DNA from: Ipomoea triloba
Lineage: Eukaryota > Streptophyta > Magnoliopsida > Solanales > Convolvulaceae
DNA length: 64,000 bases
Reading direction: 5' to 3'
Assembly (NCBI RefSeq): GCF_003576645.1
Contig: NC_044922.1
Location: 18,656,699-18,720,698 of the forward strand
Within the stretch, counting starts at the first letter, position 1; every line of letters starts with the position of its first letter. Position numbers and translations under genes: made by a program. The notes beneath the pieces are model-generated. The model saw only the letters and a program-made list of their open reading frames with translations, searched no databases and was not told where the DNA came from. This document shows, one piece after another, positions 21,912-31,439 of the stretch.

Positions 21912-24383
21912 ATGTCGACTGTTACCAAGTTCGATATCGAGAAGTTCGACGGGAAAATTAGCTTTTCTATCTGGAAGGTTCAGATGGAAGCCGTTCTAAC
22001 CCAGAACGGTTTGAAGAAAGCGCTAGCTGGGAAGAAGAAGAAACCAGCTACAATGACAGATGAAGCTTGGGAAGATTTAGATGACAAGGCACGCTCAACC
22101 ATTCAATTGTGCCTGTCTAAATCAGTTCTACGTGAGGTGATAGGTGAGAAGACTGCGTCAGATTTATGGGACGAGCTTGATTCGCTCTACATGGACAAAT
22201 CTCTGGCAAACAAGCTGCGCCTGAAGGAGCGGCTGTACACAATCCGTATGACGGAAGGTACTTCAATTCAATTTCATTTGGATGAATTCAATTCTATTTT
22301 ACTGGACTTGGAAAATATTGATGTCGTAATTGACGATGAGGATCGTGCTATTTTGTTGCTTGTTTCTCTCCCTGCATCATACAAGCATTTCAAAGAAATT
22401 ATGCTGTATGGTAATACTCTTGATACCCTAACTTTCGACAGTGTTAAATCAAACTTATTGTCCAAAGAAAAAATTGACTTAGAAACTAAGTCTGGGGACA
22501 AAGGTGAAGGCTTGACTGTTAGGGGTCGTTCAGTTGAAACGGAGAGTAGCAATAAAAAATCTAGATCCAAGTCCAAAGGACGTAAGTCCAACAAATCCTG
22601 TAAGTACTGCAAGAAGCATGGTCATGATGTGATTGAATGCTTCAAGTTGAAGAACAAGCAAGAGAGAGAAAAGAAGTCCGCTGAAGCTAGTGTTGTTGAG
22701 AGTGATTCAGAAGGCGATGTTATGTTATCTGTTAGCTCCAGTGACAAACGGAGCGAAACTGAGTGGATTCTGGACTCTGGTTGTACATTCCACATGTGTC
22801 CACACAAAGACTGGTTCATCTCTTTGGAACCTGTTGATGGTGGAGTTGTCTTGCTGGGTAATGATACCCAATGCAAGGTTAGTGGAATTGGAAGTGTTCA
22901 TATCAAAACTCATGATAACGTTATCAGGACTCATACCAATGTTCGGTATATTCCTGATTTGAAACGCAATTTGATTTCATTGGGCACCTTGGAATCTCTG
23001 GGGTGCAAGTACACAGCTGAAGGTGGAGTTCTGAAAGTTATTAAAGGCTCTCTTGTTCTTATGAAAGCTTCTCGTTCCGGAAGCTTGTACGTGTTGCATG
23101 GCAGTACAGTGACAGGTTCAGTTGCGGTATCCTCATCGGTGTCTGATGTTGATCTCACTCAACTATGGCATATGCGTCTGGGGCATATGAGTGAGAAAGG
23201 CATGCATATCCTGAGCAAGAAAGGCTTCCTCGGTTCAGGTACGGGTAAATTACAATTTTGTGAGCATTGTGTTTTTGGGAAACAAAAGAGGGTTAGTTTC
23301 TCTACTGCTACACACCGTACCAAAGATGTATTGGAATATATACATTCTGATTTATGGGGATCGACTAAAGTCCAGTCTATGGGAGGCTGTAGATATTTTA
23401 TGTCTATTATTGATGACTTTTCTCGTAAAGTCTGGGTCTATTTCCTGAAACATAAAAATCAGGCATTTTCTATTTTCAAAAAGTGGAAAATTCTCGTTGA
23501 GACTCAGACAGGAAAAAAGGTCAAGAAGCTCAGGACAGACAATGGCTTGGAGTTCTGTGAGAGAGATTTCACTGAGTTCTGTGCAGCACAAGGAATTGCC
23601 AGGCACAAGACCTTGCCTGGAAAACCCCAGCAGAATGGTGTTGCCGAACGTATGAACAGGACTCTGTTAGAGAGAGCTCATTGTATGCTCTCTAATGCTG
23701 GGTTATGGAAGCGGCGTGATCTTTGGGCCGAGGCCGTTTCTACTGCATCCTATTTGGTAAATAGGTCTCCACATTCATCCCTCGATTTCAAAATCCCAGA
23801 AGAAGTTTGGTCAGGTAATCCTGTTGACTACTCTATGTTAAGAGTTTTTGGATGTCCTGCATATGCTCATTCCAATACGGATAAATTAAACTCGAGAGCT
23901 ATTAAATGCATTTTCCTTGGTTATGCCTCTGAGTCAAAAGGATATCGTCTATGGTCTCCTGATTCCCACAAGATCATTCTAAGTCGAGATATCACTTTTG
24001 ATGAAAATGCACTACTTTCTTCTGGAAAGGATCGTGTTATTCCCAGTACAGGTGATACGCAGAGTACTGGAGAGAAGGTGGAATTTGAGTTCAAGCCTAC
24101 TGATAGTATTACTACCATTGATTGTAATACTAAAGATGATGCATCTACTAGCACTGCGCCTCTCGTTCAGCCACAACGGGAGCACTCTATTGCCCAAGAC
24201 CGGCCTAGGAGGACAATTAAAAAACCTGCTAGGTATGCTAGTGATGATGAAACCCACTTGGTTGCTTACACACTTTCAGTTGCACAGGAGTTTGATGGTG
24301 ATCCATCTCATTATTCTGAGGCTATTTCCTGTGTCAACTCGTCCAAGTGGTTGGTTGCTAACCGAGCCTCTTCCAACGGCTAA
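21912..24383 (+). CDS. Copia Gag-protease-integrase polyprotein, lacks RT/RNase H
   Basis: Frame of 823 codons starting MSTVTKFDIEKFDG, typical of TNT1-94-like gag. Visible parts: UBN2 gag, basic linker, CCHC knuckle CKYCKKHGHDVIEC, protease ILDSGCTFHMC, GAG-pre-integrase LWHMRLGHMS, and integrase with IHSDLWGS, LRTDNGLEF and NGVAERMNRT, followed by the integrase C-terminal region FGCPAYAH...IFLGY. The frame reaches SKWLVA, where the reverse transcriptase should begin, and then ends within 8 codons. The next bases in another frame read EPLPTAKFKQCLSSVGC, the usual last residues of such polyproteins, so about two domains were deleted at roughly 24358. Confidence 0.93.
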   Translation: MSTVTKFDIEKFDGKISFSIWKVQMEAVLTQNGLKKALAGKKKKPATMTDEAWEDLDDKARSTIQLCLSKSVLREVIGEKTASDLWDELDSLYMDKSLANKLRLKERLYTIRMTEGTSIQFHLDEFNSILLDLENIDVVIDDEDRAILLLVSLPASYKHFKEIMLYGNTLDTLTFDSVKSNLLSKEKIDLETKSGDKGEGLTVRGRSVETESSNKKSRSKSKGRKSNKSCKYCKKHGHDVIECFKLKNKQEREKKSAEASVVESDSEGDVMLSVSSSDKRSETEWILDSGCTFHMCPHKDWFISLEPVDGGVVLLGNDTQCKVSGIGSVHIKTHDNVIRTHTNVRYIPDLKRNLISLGTLESLGCKYTAEGGVLKVIKGSLVLMKASRSGSLYVLHGSTVTGSVAVSSSVSDVDLTQLWHMRLGHMSEKGMHILSKKGFLGSGTGKLQFCEHCVFGKQKRVSFSTATHRTKDVLEYIHSDLWGSTKVQSMGGCRYFMSIIDDFSRKVWVYFLKHKNQAFSIFKKWKILVETQTGKKVKKLRTDNGLEFCERDFTEFCAAQGIARHKTLPGKPQQNGVAERMNRTLLERAHCMLSNAGLWKRRDLWAEAVSTASYLVNRSPHSSLDFKIPEEVWSGNPVDYSMLRVFGCPAYAHSNTDKLNSRAIKCIFLGYASESKGYRLWSPDSHKIILSRDITFDENALLSSGKDRVIPSTGDTQSTGEKVEFEFKPTDSITTIDCNTKDDASTSTAPLVQPQREHSIAQDRPRRTIKKPARYASDDETHLVAYTLSVAQEFDGDPSHYSEAISCVNSSKWLVANRASSNG

Positions 24384-24457
24384 GTTCAAACAATGTTTGA
24401 GTTCAGTCGGCTGTTCTGTTGTCAATTTTCACAGTGAATTTGATCCAAGGTGGAGAT

Positions 24458-24871
24458 TGTTAGAAAAATAAATTAATATTTGTGGATCAAAATTCCTGAA
24501 GACCATGTCAGGCATAGACCCACGTCGCATGCTGCTCGTCCTTGCATGATCGCCGATATTTTTGGTCTTTCTTGCATTTGCCGTTTTTGTCTCTCATTTC
24601 TTTAGGATAAATAGGCTAAGCTTTGCTTTGTACAATGCGCATCAATTAAATTGAATTCTTTTCTTCCTTCTTAATTTGTTCTCACGTAGCATAGATATAT
24701 ATATATTATTCCTTTGTAATCTCTTTTAAGGGATTAACTAATATATATATATTATTATATTTTCCCACTTAATTAATTCATTTGTTGTTTCAATATTTGT
24801 CCCTATTTAACTTCTATAATTCTCAATTTTTCGATTATTTGTTTCCGCATTATTCCGCTATATTCCTAACA
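24458..24871 (+). repeat. 3' LTR of the deleted Copia element
   Basis: Starts TGTTAGAAAA directly after the polypurine tract and ends CCTAACA before the GTATT target duplication. It carries AGACCCACGTCGC where the 5' LTR has GCC. Confidence 0.93.
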
Positions 24872-24876
24872 GTATT

Positions 24877-25820
24877 GTTTTGAAAATTGAGGGCAACATT
24901 TACACCACTAATAATTCAGGGATGACATTGATAATTGGCATATTATGGAGGGACATAAATTACAATTTTCCCTTTATAATAATCAATTAAGCCCTCAAAC
25001 TATATACTAAAATGCAATTAGATGATTGGATTAAAACAAATTTAATTAAATCCTTAAACTAGTTAAAATTGTACAAATAACATATTTAATGATTTATCAA
25101 AAGATAACCGGTAAATTTTGCTTGCATGGCAACATGCGTGGCTTGTCATTCAAAAATTTAAAATTGAAAAGGAAAAGAAAATAATTTTTTTTGCAAAAAA
25201 AAATAAAATTGTTGGTTATAGAGATACCACCGTTTCTTTGTCCAGATTGGATGGAGAAGCCCACCAAAGTTCTTCGTCCATGTCGAACTGGACGGGGAAG
25301 ATGTCTTCTTCATCTAGTTCGACATGGATGAAGAAGCTATGACAAGATGCTATGGACGAACGACGACTGTTGTTGTTATATTTTAAAATATACGAAGTAA
25401 TTATTTTAATTTTTAAAAAAAATATTAATCTACGTGACATGTGATTTGTGGGTAACAAACTATTATAGGTTAAATAGCTAATTATACATTTTTAACAAGT
25501 TTAAGAATTTTGGGAGTTGTCCCACAAAGAAGCTCATTTGTCACTTGAGATACCCCTTTAGACTAGATGTATTGTAATGGTTAAATATATGACTGTTAAC
25601 AAACCAAACATAAATGAACGGAGGTTGTTCTTATTCGTTTGTTAAGGATTTTGGAGTGTTCGTATTCGTTTGTTAAGCGTTCATTAATGTTTGTTAACGC
25701 TCTCAAACACGTTCACGGACGTGTTTGTTAACGTTAGCGAACACATTCACAAACGTGTTTGTTAACGTTAGCGTACACGTTCACGAACATGTTCGTGTAT
25801 GTTCATGAAGAGGTTCGTGA
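24877..25820. other. Intergenic; flank of the duplicated PPR segment and palindromic repeats
   Basis: Up to about 25257 this continues the segment duplicated at 58860-59120 (GCCCTCAAA, CTTGCATGGCAAC, GAGATACCAC wording). A hairpin sits at 25272-25333. From 25590 to 25830 there is a run of related palindromic words (GTTTGTTAACGTTAGCG, GTTCACGAAC) that recurs at 26880-27030 and 30595-30850 and seems to be an older repeat into which other elements inserted. Confidence 0.5.
25272..25333. repeat. Inverted repeat with 18-bp arms
   Basis: Arms CTTCGTCCATGTCGAACT (25272-25289) and AGTTCGACATGGATGAAG (25316-25333) pair with one mismatch around a 26-bp loop. Confidence 0.8.
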
Positions 25821-25821
25821 C

Positions 25822-26878
25822 AACAAAAAAAAGCTATTTGCTTCATCTATTTTTCTTATATCTGTATTACATTCTAAAAAGTGAATTTAAATTGTTATGA
25901 TAATTTTTGATATGTTCAAATCAAAATGGAAATTGCATATGATGCTTTACTTGTTTTTTTCTTCTGATTCATCTTTTTTATGTTATTCCTATGTTATTTC
26001 TTTAGACTAGTTCATTAATCTCTTAGACTAGTTCTTTTAGTCATCTGTCAACTTAGTCATCTGTTAATTCAATGGTTGAGTATGATGTAAGTTAAATACA
26101 ACTATGTGTATAGTAAATTATAAATTATCAATTAACATGCTTTACTAATTTGATTAATTAATATTTTTTTTAGGTATTTGATGAAGCAATAACCTACCCC
26201 ATGAACGAAATAGATGAAGTTCGAGAATTGTGGGCCCAATATTTTATAGAAGAGTGCGTGCAACTTTATTTGATTTAAACATTAATCTTTATTATTATTA
26301 ATTTATGTTCATGTTTTGTGTAAAGAATTGTATCCTCTTCATTTTCAACTTTAAATGTTTTGATTATTTTATATTGTGTTAGTATAAGTACATTGTGGTG
26401 ATTTATTGTGAATTGATAATTTAATTTGTTGTTATTGGTTTGTATATTTTTGTGCTGATTTGGTGATTTTAGAAAATTCTGCACAAGTTTTTATAAATAA
26501 AATTAGTTTTTTTAAAAAAAAATTTAAAATAATTATTAAAAAATTAATATTTCAAGGGAGCCGCTGAATTGCGGAAACATTTGAATAAAAAAAAGTAAAA
26601 TAAAAAAAATAAAACAAGTTTCCGCGTCACCCGCAGTGAGGCGGGTGACACGGAAATAACATAAAAAAAAAAATATATAAATGGTTTCCGCGGCACCCAT
26701 AGTGCTGAGGGTGCCGCGGAAACATTTAATTAAAAAAATTAAAAAATAGTTTCCGCGTCACCATTTACGGTGACGCGGAAAATCCCCACTTTCAGAGTCA
26801 CCGAGATTCGCTACACCTGTAGAGGTGTAGCGGTTGCTCTTTTGAAGGTGTAGCAGATTTGTATTTTTGTACTAGTAA
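25822..26878 (-). mobile_element. Probable CACTA-type element remnant
   Basis: The right end, read on the minus strand, is TACTAGTACAAAAATAC, close to the CACTAGTA(C/G)(A)AAAA terminus of CACTA elements with one terminal change. Directly inside it lie GC-rich subterminal hairpins (26560-26840). On the left, GACAACAAAAAAAAGC (about 25824) could be the decayed other end. A short spliced-looking frame at 26175-26278 (acceptor TTTTTTTAG, then VFDEAITYPMNEIDEVRELW) resembles the last exon of a CACTA-associated Ulp1-like protease. Right end moderately sure, left end weak. Confidence 0.45.
26560..26840. repeat. Cluster of GC-rich subterminal hairpins
   Basis: Successive palindromes in an AT-rich setting: GTTTCCGCGTCACCCGC paired with GCGGGTGACACGGAAA (26620-26660), GTTTCCGCGGCACCC with GGGTGCCGCGGAAAC (26683-26725), GTTTCCGCGTCACC with GGTGACGCGGAAA (26750-26781) and CGCTACACCTGTAGAGGTGTAGCG (26808-26831). 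The shared GTTTCCGCG core suggests repeated binding sites, as in CACTA subterminal regions. Confidence 0.75.
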
Positions 26879-27192
26879 TGAACACTTAATTACCAAACAC
26901 CTGCACATGTTCATAAACACAATTCGTTCGTGAAACAAAACATAATCTACGTTCACGAACAATAACCAAACAAACAACACAACTATATATGTTTGTGAAC
27001 ATGTTCGCGAACATTATTAAACGAATACTTATGGCCTGTTTGGTTGGATGTAGTTTGGGGGGAATTGCAATTCATTGAATTCCCCATGAATTGCAATTCG
27101 GTGGAGAGGAGGGGCAATTTGTTGGTGTAAAGACAATTTTGCCCCTCATCGTATACCCTTTGTCTTTTTTTTAAAAAAAATTTTTTTTTTTG

Positions 27193-27357
27193 AAAGAATT
27201 GTTATTATTTATTATTATTATTATTATTATTTTGAAAGAATTATTATTATTATTATTATTTTGAAATAATAATAATTATTATTAGAATGAATTATTATTA
27301 TTATATTTATTATTATTATTATTGAAAGAATTATTATTATTACTATTATTATTATTA
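27193..27357. repeat. ATT/TTA trinucleotide microsatellite
   Basis: Imperfect (ATT)n tract with GAAAGAATT interruptions. It continues as (TAC/ACT)n at 30405-30470 on the far side of the Helitron, so it was one tract before insertion. Confidence 0.85.
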
Positions 27358-27923
27358 CTAGTATTTTCGCCCGTGCGATGCACGGAATGATTTGTTATAA
27401 TAATATATTAAAAATATTTGGATAGATATATAATTATTTAAATTAGAACATAAAATATTATATAGTGCAATTGAAGATATGTTTTGGATCATTTATGTTT
27501 TTTGATGTTATCATTGCTTGAGTTTGAGCAAACAATTGCTCAAATTAATAGCTAATGTGTAGATCTACGCATGCGGTGTTGTAACTTTGGAGATTTTATA
27601 TATCATTATTTAAGATTTTTATAAATTGGGCTAATGTACTTGTTCTTTAGCAACTCAGTTATAAAAATTCATTGTTATCTTAAACATATGTTTTTTGTCT
27701 AGATATATATCAATTTTGTCATATTGTAAAAAAAGAAAAAGAAAACATGAGTTAATTAGTGCATTTTTTAGTTTTTCCTTCCTTTACAGTTTCCCTTAAG
27801 AAAACATGAGTTAATTAATCCATATGTTAAGCATTTAATTATTCCAGTCAAACTAAGAAGAATTGAAACTCAAATAAATATTGTTTGTGGTAAATCAAAA
27901 AAAAAAAAAAATAACCAAGGCTA

Positions 27924-28440
27924 TCATGCCTTGGGTTCAATCTTAGACTTTTTCAAACTTTTTGAATATGATGAACAATCCATTTTTATTCTCTTCAAAG
28001 ACTGTTGCTCAGGAGCGGTTTCATCAACGGAGATGACTTCTGGATTGATCGAATATGTAGCTTCCAGTGGTGTTATGCCCTGGTCGAAAATAACTATTAA
28101 AAAATCAAGGCTAAAAAATTTTATTGCATGAGGTAGAACGAAATTGTAATTAAAAATTACCTGGTTGCTATCCACACCTCCGGGAGCCTTCAACACTCAA
28201 AAATCCTTGAGTTTAAACATGTCTCTGGGAAAATCATAATCATCTTAATCCGTAATGCTAAAAGTGTCATTATTCGTTTTCATAATGTACTTTTGCTCGC
28301 ACGACTTAAACCTCATGCGAGAGGTTTGCACAACAAAATTGTGAATATTATAGATTTTCCCTTCTTTTAAGAGTTTGTTGAATTGTTGGACACATTCTTT
28401 GAAAATTTGTAAATGGATACAAATTTCCTATGGGAATCAC
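27924..28440 (-). pseudogene. RPA1-like OB-fold fragment, second copy, plus C-terminal exon
   Basis: After an acceptor-like ATAG the frame reads IHLQIFKECVQQFNKLLKEG and KIYNIHNFVV, matching the OB-fold of replication protein A large-subunit-like genes carried by plant Helitrons. It then hits a TAA (ITD-stop-DDYDFPRDMF) and a frame change before LKAPGGVDSNQ. A further exon after CGACCAG reads GITPLEATYSINPEVISVDE and ends KKSKIEPKA. Broken by at least one stop and one frameshift. Confidence 0.6.
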
Positions 28441-29466
28441 CCATAAATAGTAATATTAATATTAATTAATAAATGAATAAATATTATAAATTTTTTATCC
28501 TTTTCTATCACGAATATACTAAAATATAGTAATAACTCATTATGTGATTATATTCTGTGATGTATATTGAAGTTTGATTGTCTATATAAAACATACAACA
28601 TAAAGCAAAAATTCAGTATTCTAAAATAAACCATTTAACCAATATATTATGAGTATGAGTTTAAATTATAGTATAAGTCTAAACTATAGTATTAATCTAA
28701 TATTAATAAATAAATAATATAAATTTTATATTCTATGAGTAACAAATTCATTTTGTGATTATATTTTGTGGGTACAAATTCATTATGTGATTAAATTTTG
28801 TGATGTATATATATTGAAGTATGATTGTCTAACATACAACATAAATTCAGTATTCTGAAATAAAAACATTCGACCAATATAGTATGAGTATGAGTCTAAA
28901 TTATAGTATGAGTTTAAACTATAGTATTAATACAATATCACAAAAATTCAATGCTACAAATAACACTTACCCGTTCCATAAATTACTCATTTTATATATA
29001 GAAATAATAGTACGTCCGTACTCCGTATTGAAAGAAGGGAAAATATATATTGATTTTTTAAAATATATATTGGACCTTCTATAATGTCCGTAAAGTTATA
29101 TATGTGTCTGATCATTTTAAGAGTGAAAATAAGTTCTTCCTTTTTTATTTTTCTTTCTTTTTTTTTTTTTTTTAATTTTGACTCTTAATTTTTAACTCTT
29201 TATTTGGTAATATTTGATTGATTTTTATAGAAGAGGTCGTGTAATTTAATCAGCACTAATAATATCCAATTCCAATTCCAATTCCAAGAATGCGTATTAT
29301 AGAAGAACAATGCGTATTATTAATAGACTTTTATTATTAATAATTGTCAAATGCGTATTACAGAAGAACAATGAATAATATAAGAAATAACTCATTGTAA
29401 TAGCATTTTATTTTATAGTATAATAACTATTTCAATCTTTGGATAACTATCTCAAACTTCAGAGGT

Positions 29467-29990
29467 TTAAACAGATTCCCCATTATCTGAATCACATTCC
29501 TCTTCAAAAAAATTGTAATCTTCCCTATCATAAATATGTCTAGGAAAATCTAGATCCTTCAATACTCCGACAGTGGTTTTGTCAGAAAACTGGAGCATAT
29601 ACCCGTGTGTTGTTGTTTTGTTTCTATATGTATTGTAAACCACTTGAAATCTACAAATTCGATATACTCCACCTTCTTTAAATTTGTTGAACCACTTTTG
29701 AACCAACTTTTCCGTAATATGCATGTGTATAAAGGTTCCCTAAATTTGTAGAGTCAAAAAAAAATGTTGTGAAAAAAACTACATATATGCATAAATATTA
29801 ATATTATAGTAAAAAAAAAATACATCTAAATCATGGACCACACACTCTATGGAGTTTATTTTCGCATAACCTCTTATCTCTGGAAGACGGACGACACGGA
29901 GCACTCTAAACTTGATGATATTCCATATGAGCCTTGGATGGAGTTCATGACCAACAATCTCAGAGTGAAGTGAAGCTATTGTTATTCGGT
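29467..29990 (-). pseudogene. RPA1-like OB-fold fragment, first copy (two exons)
   Basis: An upstream exon reads IASLHSEIVGHELHPR, FRVLRVVRLPEIRGYAKIN and ECVVHDLD up to a GT at GAT/GTA. After an intron with acceptor AATTTAG it continues GTFIHMHITEKLVQKWFNKF, KEGGVYRICRFQVVYN and ends EECDSDNGESV. This is the N-terminal OB-fold wording of Helitron-borne RPA1 proteins (single-stranded DNA binding). No start codon lies in frame nearby, and the other OB-folds and zinc domain are absent, so I call it a gene fragment. Confidence 0.65.
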
Positions 29991-30857
29991 GTAAATAAGA
30001 GAGTACAGGAATACATACATGGCTATTCAGAATGCTCTATTTATACTATTGCATATATTACAAATATATCACCAAATATATCACACCTATTATATCACAC
30101 CAATTATATCATCAATTATTCAATCACCAATTAATATTACCATATTATATTACCTATTTAACATTTTAATTTAACATCTAACCATAATAGTATTATAGGT
30201 GAATATATATATATATATATAGATAATTAATAAATCCAATTGTTCAATCACCAACATTTAACCATAATAGGCACGCACGGGTGGATAATTAATAAATTAA
30301 TTAATAAATTAATAAATAAATAAAATAACTGATTTTACCAAAGTGCCATTAACTTTGGGCGGGAAAGTTTGGAAGGAGGATAATGCTTTTATATATAGTA
30401 TAGATTACTACTACTACTACTACTATTACTATTACTATTACTACTACTACTACTACTATTACTATAACATCTCCCACAACACAAGGGCATTTTAGTCATT
30501 TTGTCGATTCTTACCTTTCAATTCCCTGAATCCCTATTTCTGCATACCAAACACTGTAATTTCAATTCCTTCTTCCCAATCAAATGCCCTGTTAATGAGC
30601 TTGTTCGCGAACATTATTAAACAAACATAAACGAGCTTGTTCGTGAATATTACTAAACGAACACAAATGAGCTTGTTCACGATCTCTTAGCAAACGAGCT
30701 TACCACTGTTCAGACTTTTTTTGTTTATTAACTGAGCTCTAAATTTTGTTTGTTAATGTCCGTTTACCTTAATAAACAAACATAAACGAACACTTACCAA
30801 ACAAGAACACGAGTAGTTTGTCGAAAGCTCTGTTTGCTAACACCCCTAGTTAAATAT

Positions 30858-31191
30858 GAGTTAATTCCAACAAAAGGTTATTGTCTTTGGTGACAATTTT
30901 AATTTTAGTCTCAAACTATCGTTTGTATCATTTAACATCCCAGACTATCATATTTTGGATACTTTTGGCCTTTTCGATGACTTTTTTGGTGAAACGATAT
31001 TTTATGCGAGGGTATTTTCATCTTTTTAACTATTTAAAAAAATTTCTGATTTTCATCTCTTTAGTCGTGGATTGCATTCAACTCCTTCAACATATTTAGC
31101 AAATTCAAAGGTGTTAAATGATAAAAGTGATAGTTTGGGTCTAAGCTTGAAAATGCTATCAAAGATGAGATACCTTTGTTGAAATTAACTC
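30858..31191. mobile_element. MULE-type MITE with 9-bp TSD
   Basis: Ends GAGTTAATTCCAACAAAAGG and CCTTTGTTGAAATTAACTC are inverted repeats. The 9-bp direct repeat GTTAAATAT lies on both sides (30849-30857, 31192-31200). 334 bp, no coding. A 9-bp target duplication is typical of Mutator-like elements. Confidence 0.85.
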
Positions 31192-31439
31192 GTTAAATAT
31201 CTTATACGGAGTATTTAAATATGAATGAGCAAGTTTTGTTAATAAGATATACGTTATGAGATTCAATTATTATTTTTGCTACATTTTAAAAGCATGATTA
31301 TTGACATCTAAAAAATAAAACAAATCTTATTTTAGAAATAATTTTAAAATATATTTAGTTTATTCATAAATAATATGAAAGAATTTTGCTCTTATCATAT
31401 GTGAATTACCGTCCACTTAAAAATTATAGATTGATCTCA

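Larger units (their letters stand above)
21466..24871 (+). mobile_element. Internally deleted Copia retrotransposon with TSD GTATT
   Basis: Complete insertion of 3406 bp flanked by GTATT at 21461-21465 and 24872-24876. Order: 5' LTR (406 bp), primer-binding site, gag-protease-integrase frame, polypurine tract AAGGTGGAGA (24447-24456), 3' LTR (414 bp). Reverse transcriptase and RNase H are missing, so it is non-autonomous. The LTRs differ at only a few positions, which points to a fairly recent insertion. The empty site is visible in the duplicated copy of this locus near 57.6 kb. Confidence 0.95.
27358..30404 (-). mobile_element. Non-autonomous Helitron with RPA1-like fragments
   Basis: On the minus strand the element starts TCTATACTATATATAAAAG at 30404 and ends at 27358 with a short hairpin CCGTGCATCGCACGG followed by GCGAAAATACTAG. 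TC at the 5' end, hairpin plus CTAG at the 3' end, and insertion between host A and T without target duplication are the defining Helitron marks. 3047 bp. It carries two RPA1-like OB-fold remnants but no Rep/helicase. Confidence 0.88.
27031..30593. mobile_element. Tourist/hAT-like MITE split by a Helitron
   Basis: Left end GGCCTGTTTGGTTGG (about 27031) and right end CCAATCAAATGCCC (about 30580-30593) form loose inverted repeats. A TTA precedes the left end and follows the right end, compatible with a PIF/Harbinger target duplication. Without the Helitron the element would be about 515 bp, with a microsatellite core. Confidence 0.4.

Noticed and set aside
27193..27357. CRISPR-like or satellite array
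   Set aside because: A simple (ATT)n tract in a plant genome with no spacer structure.
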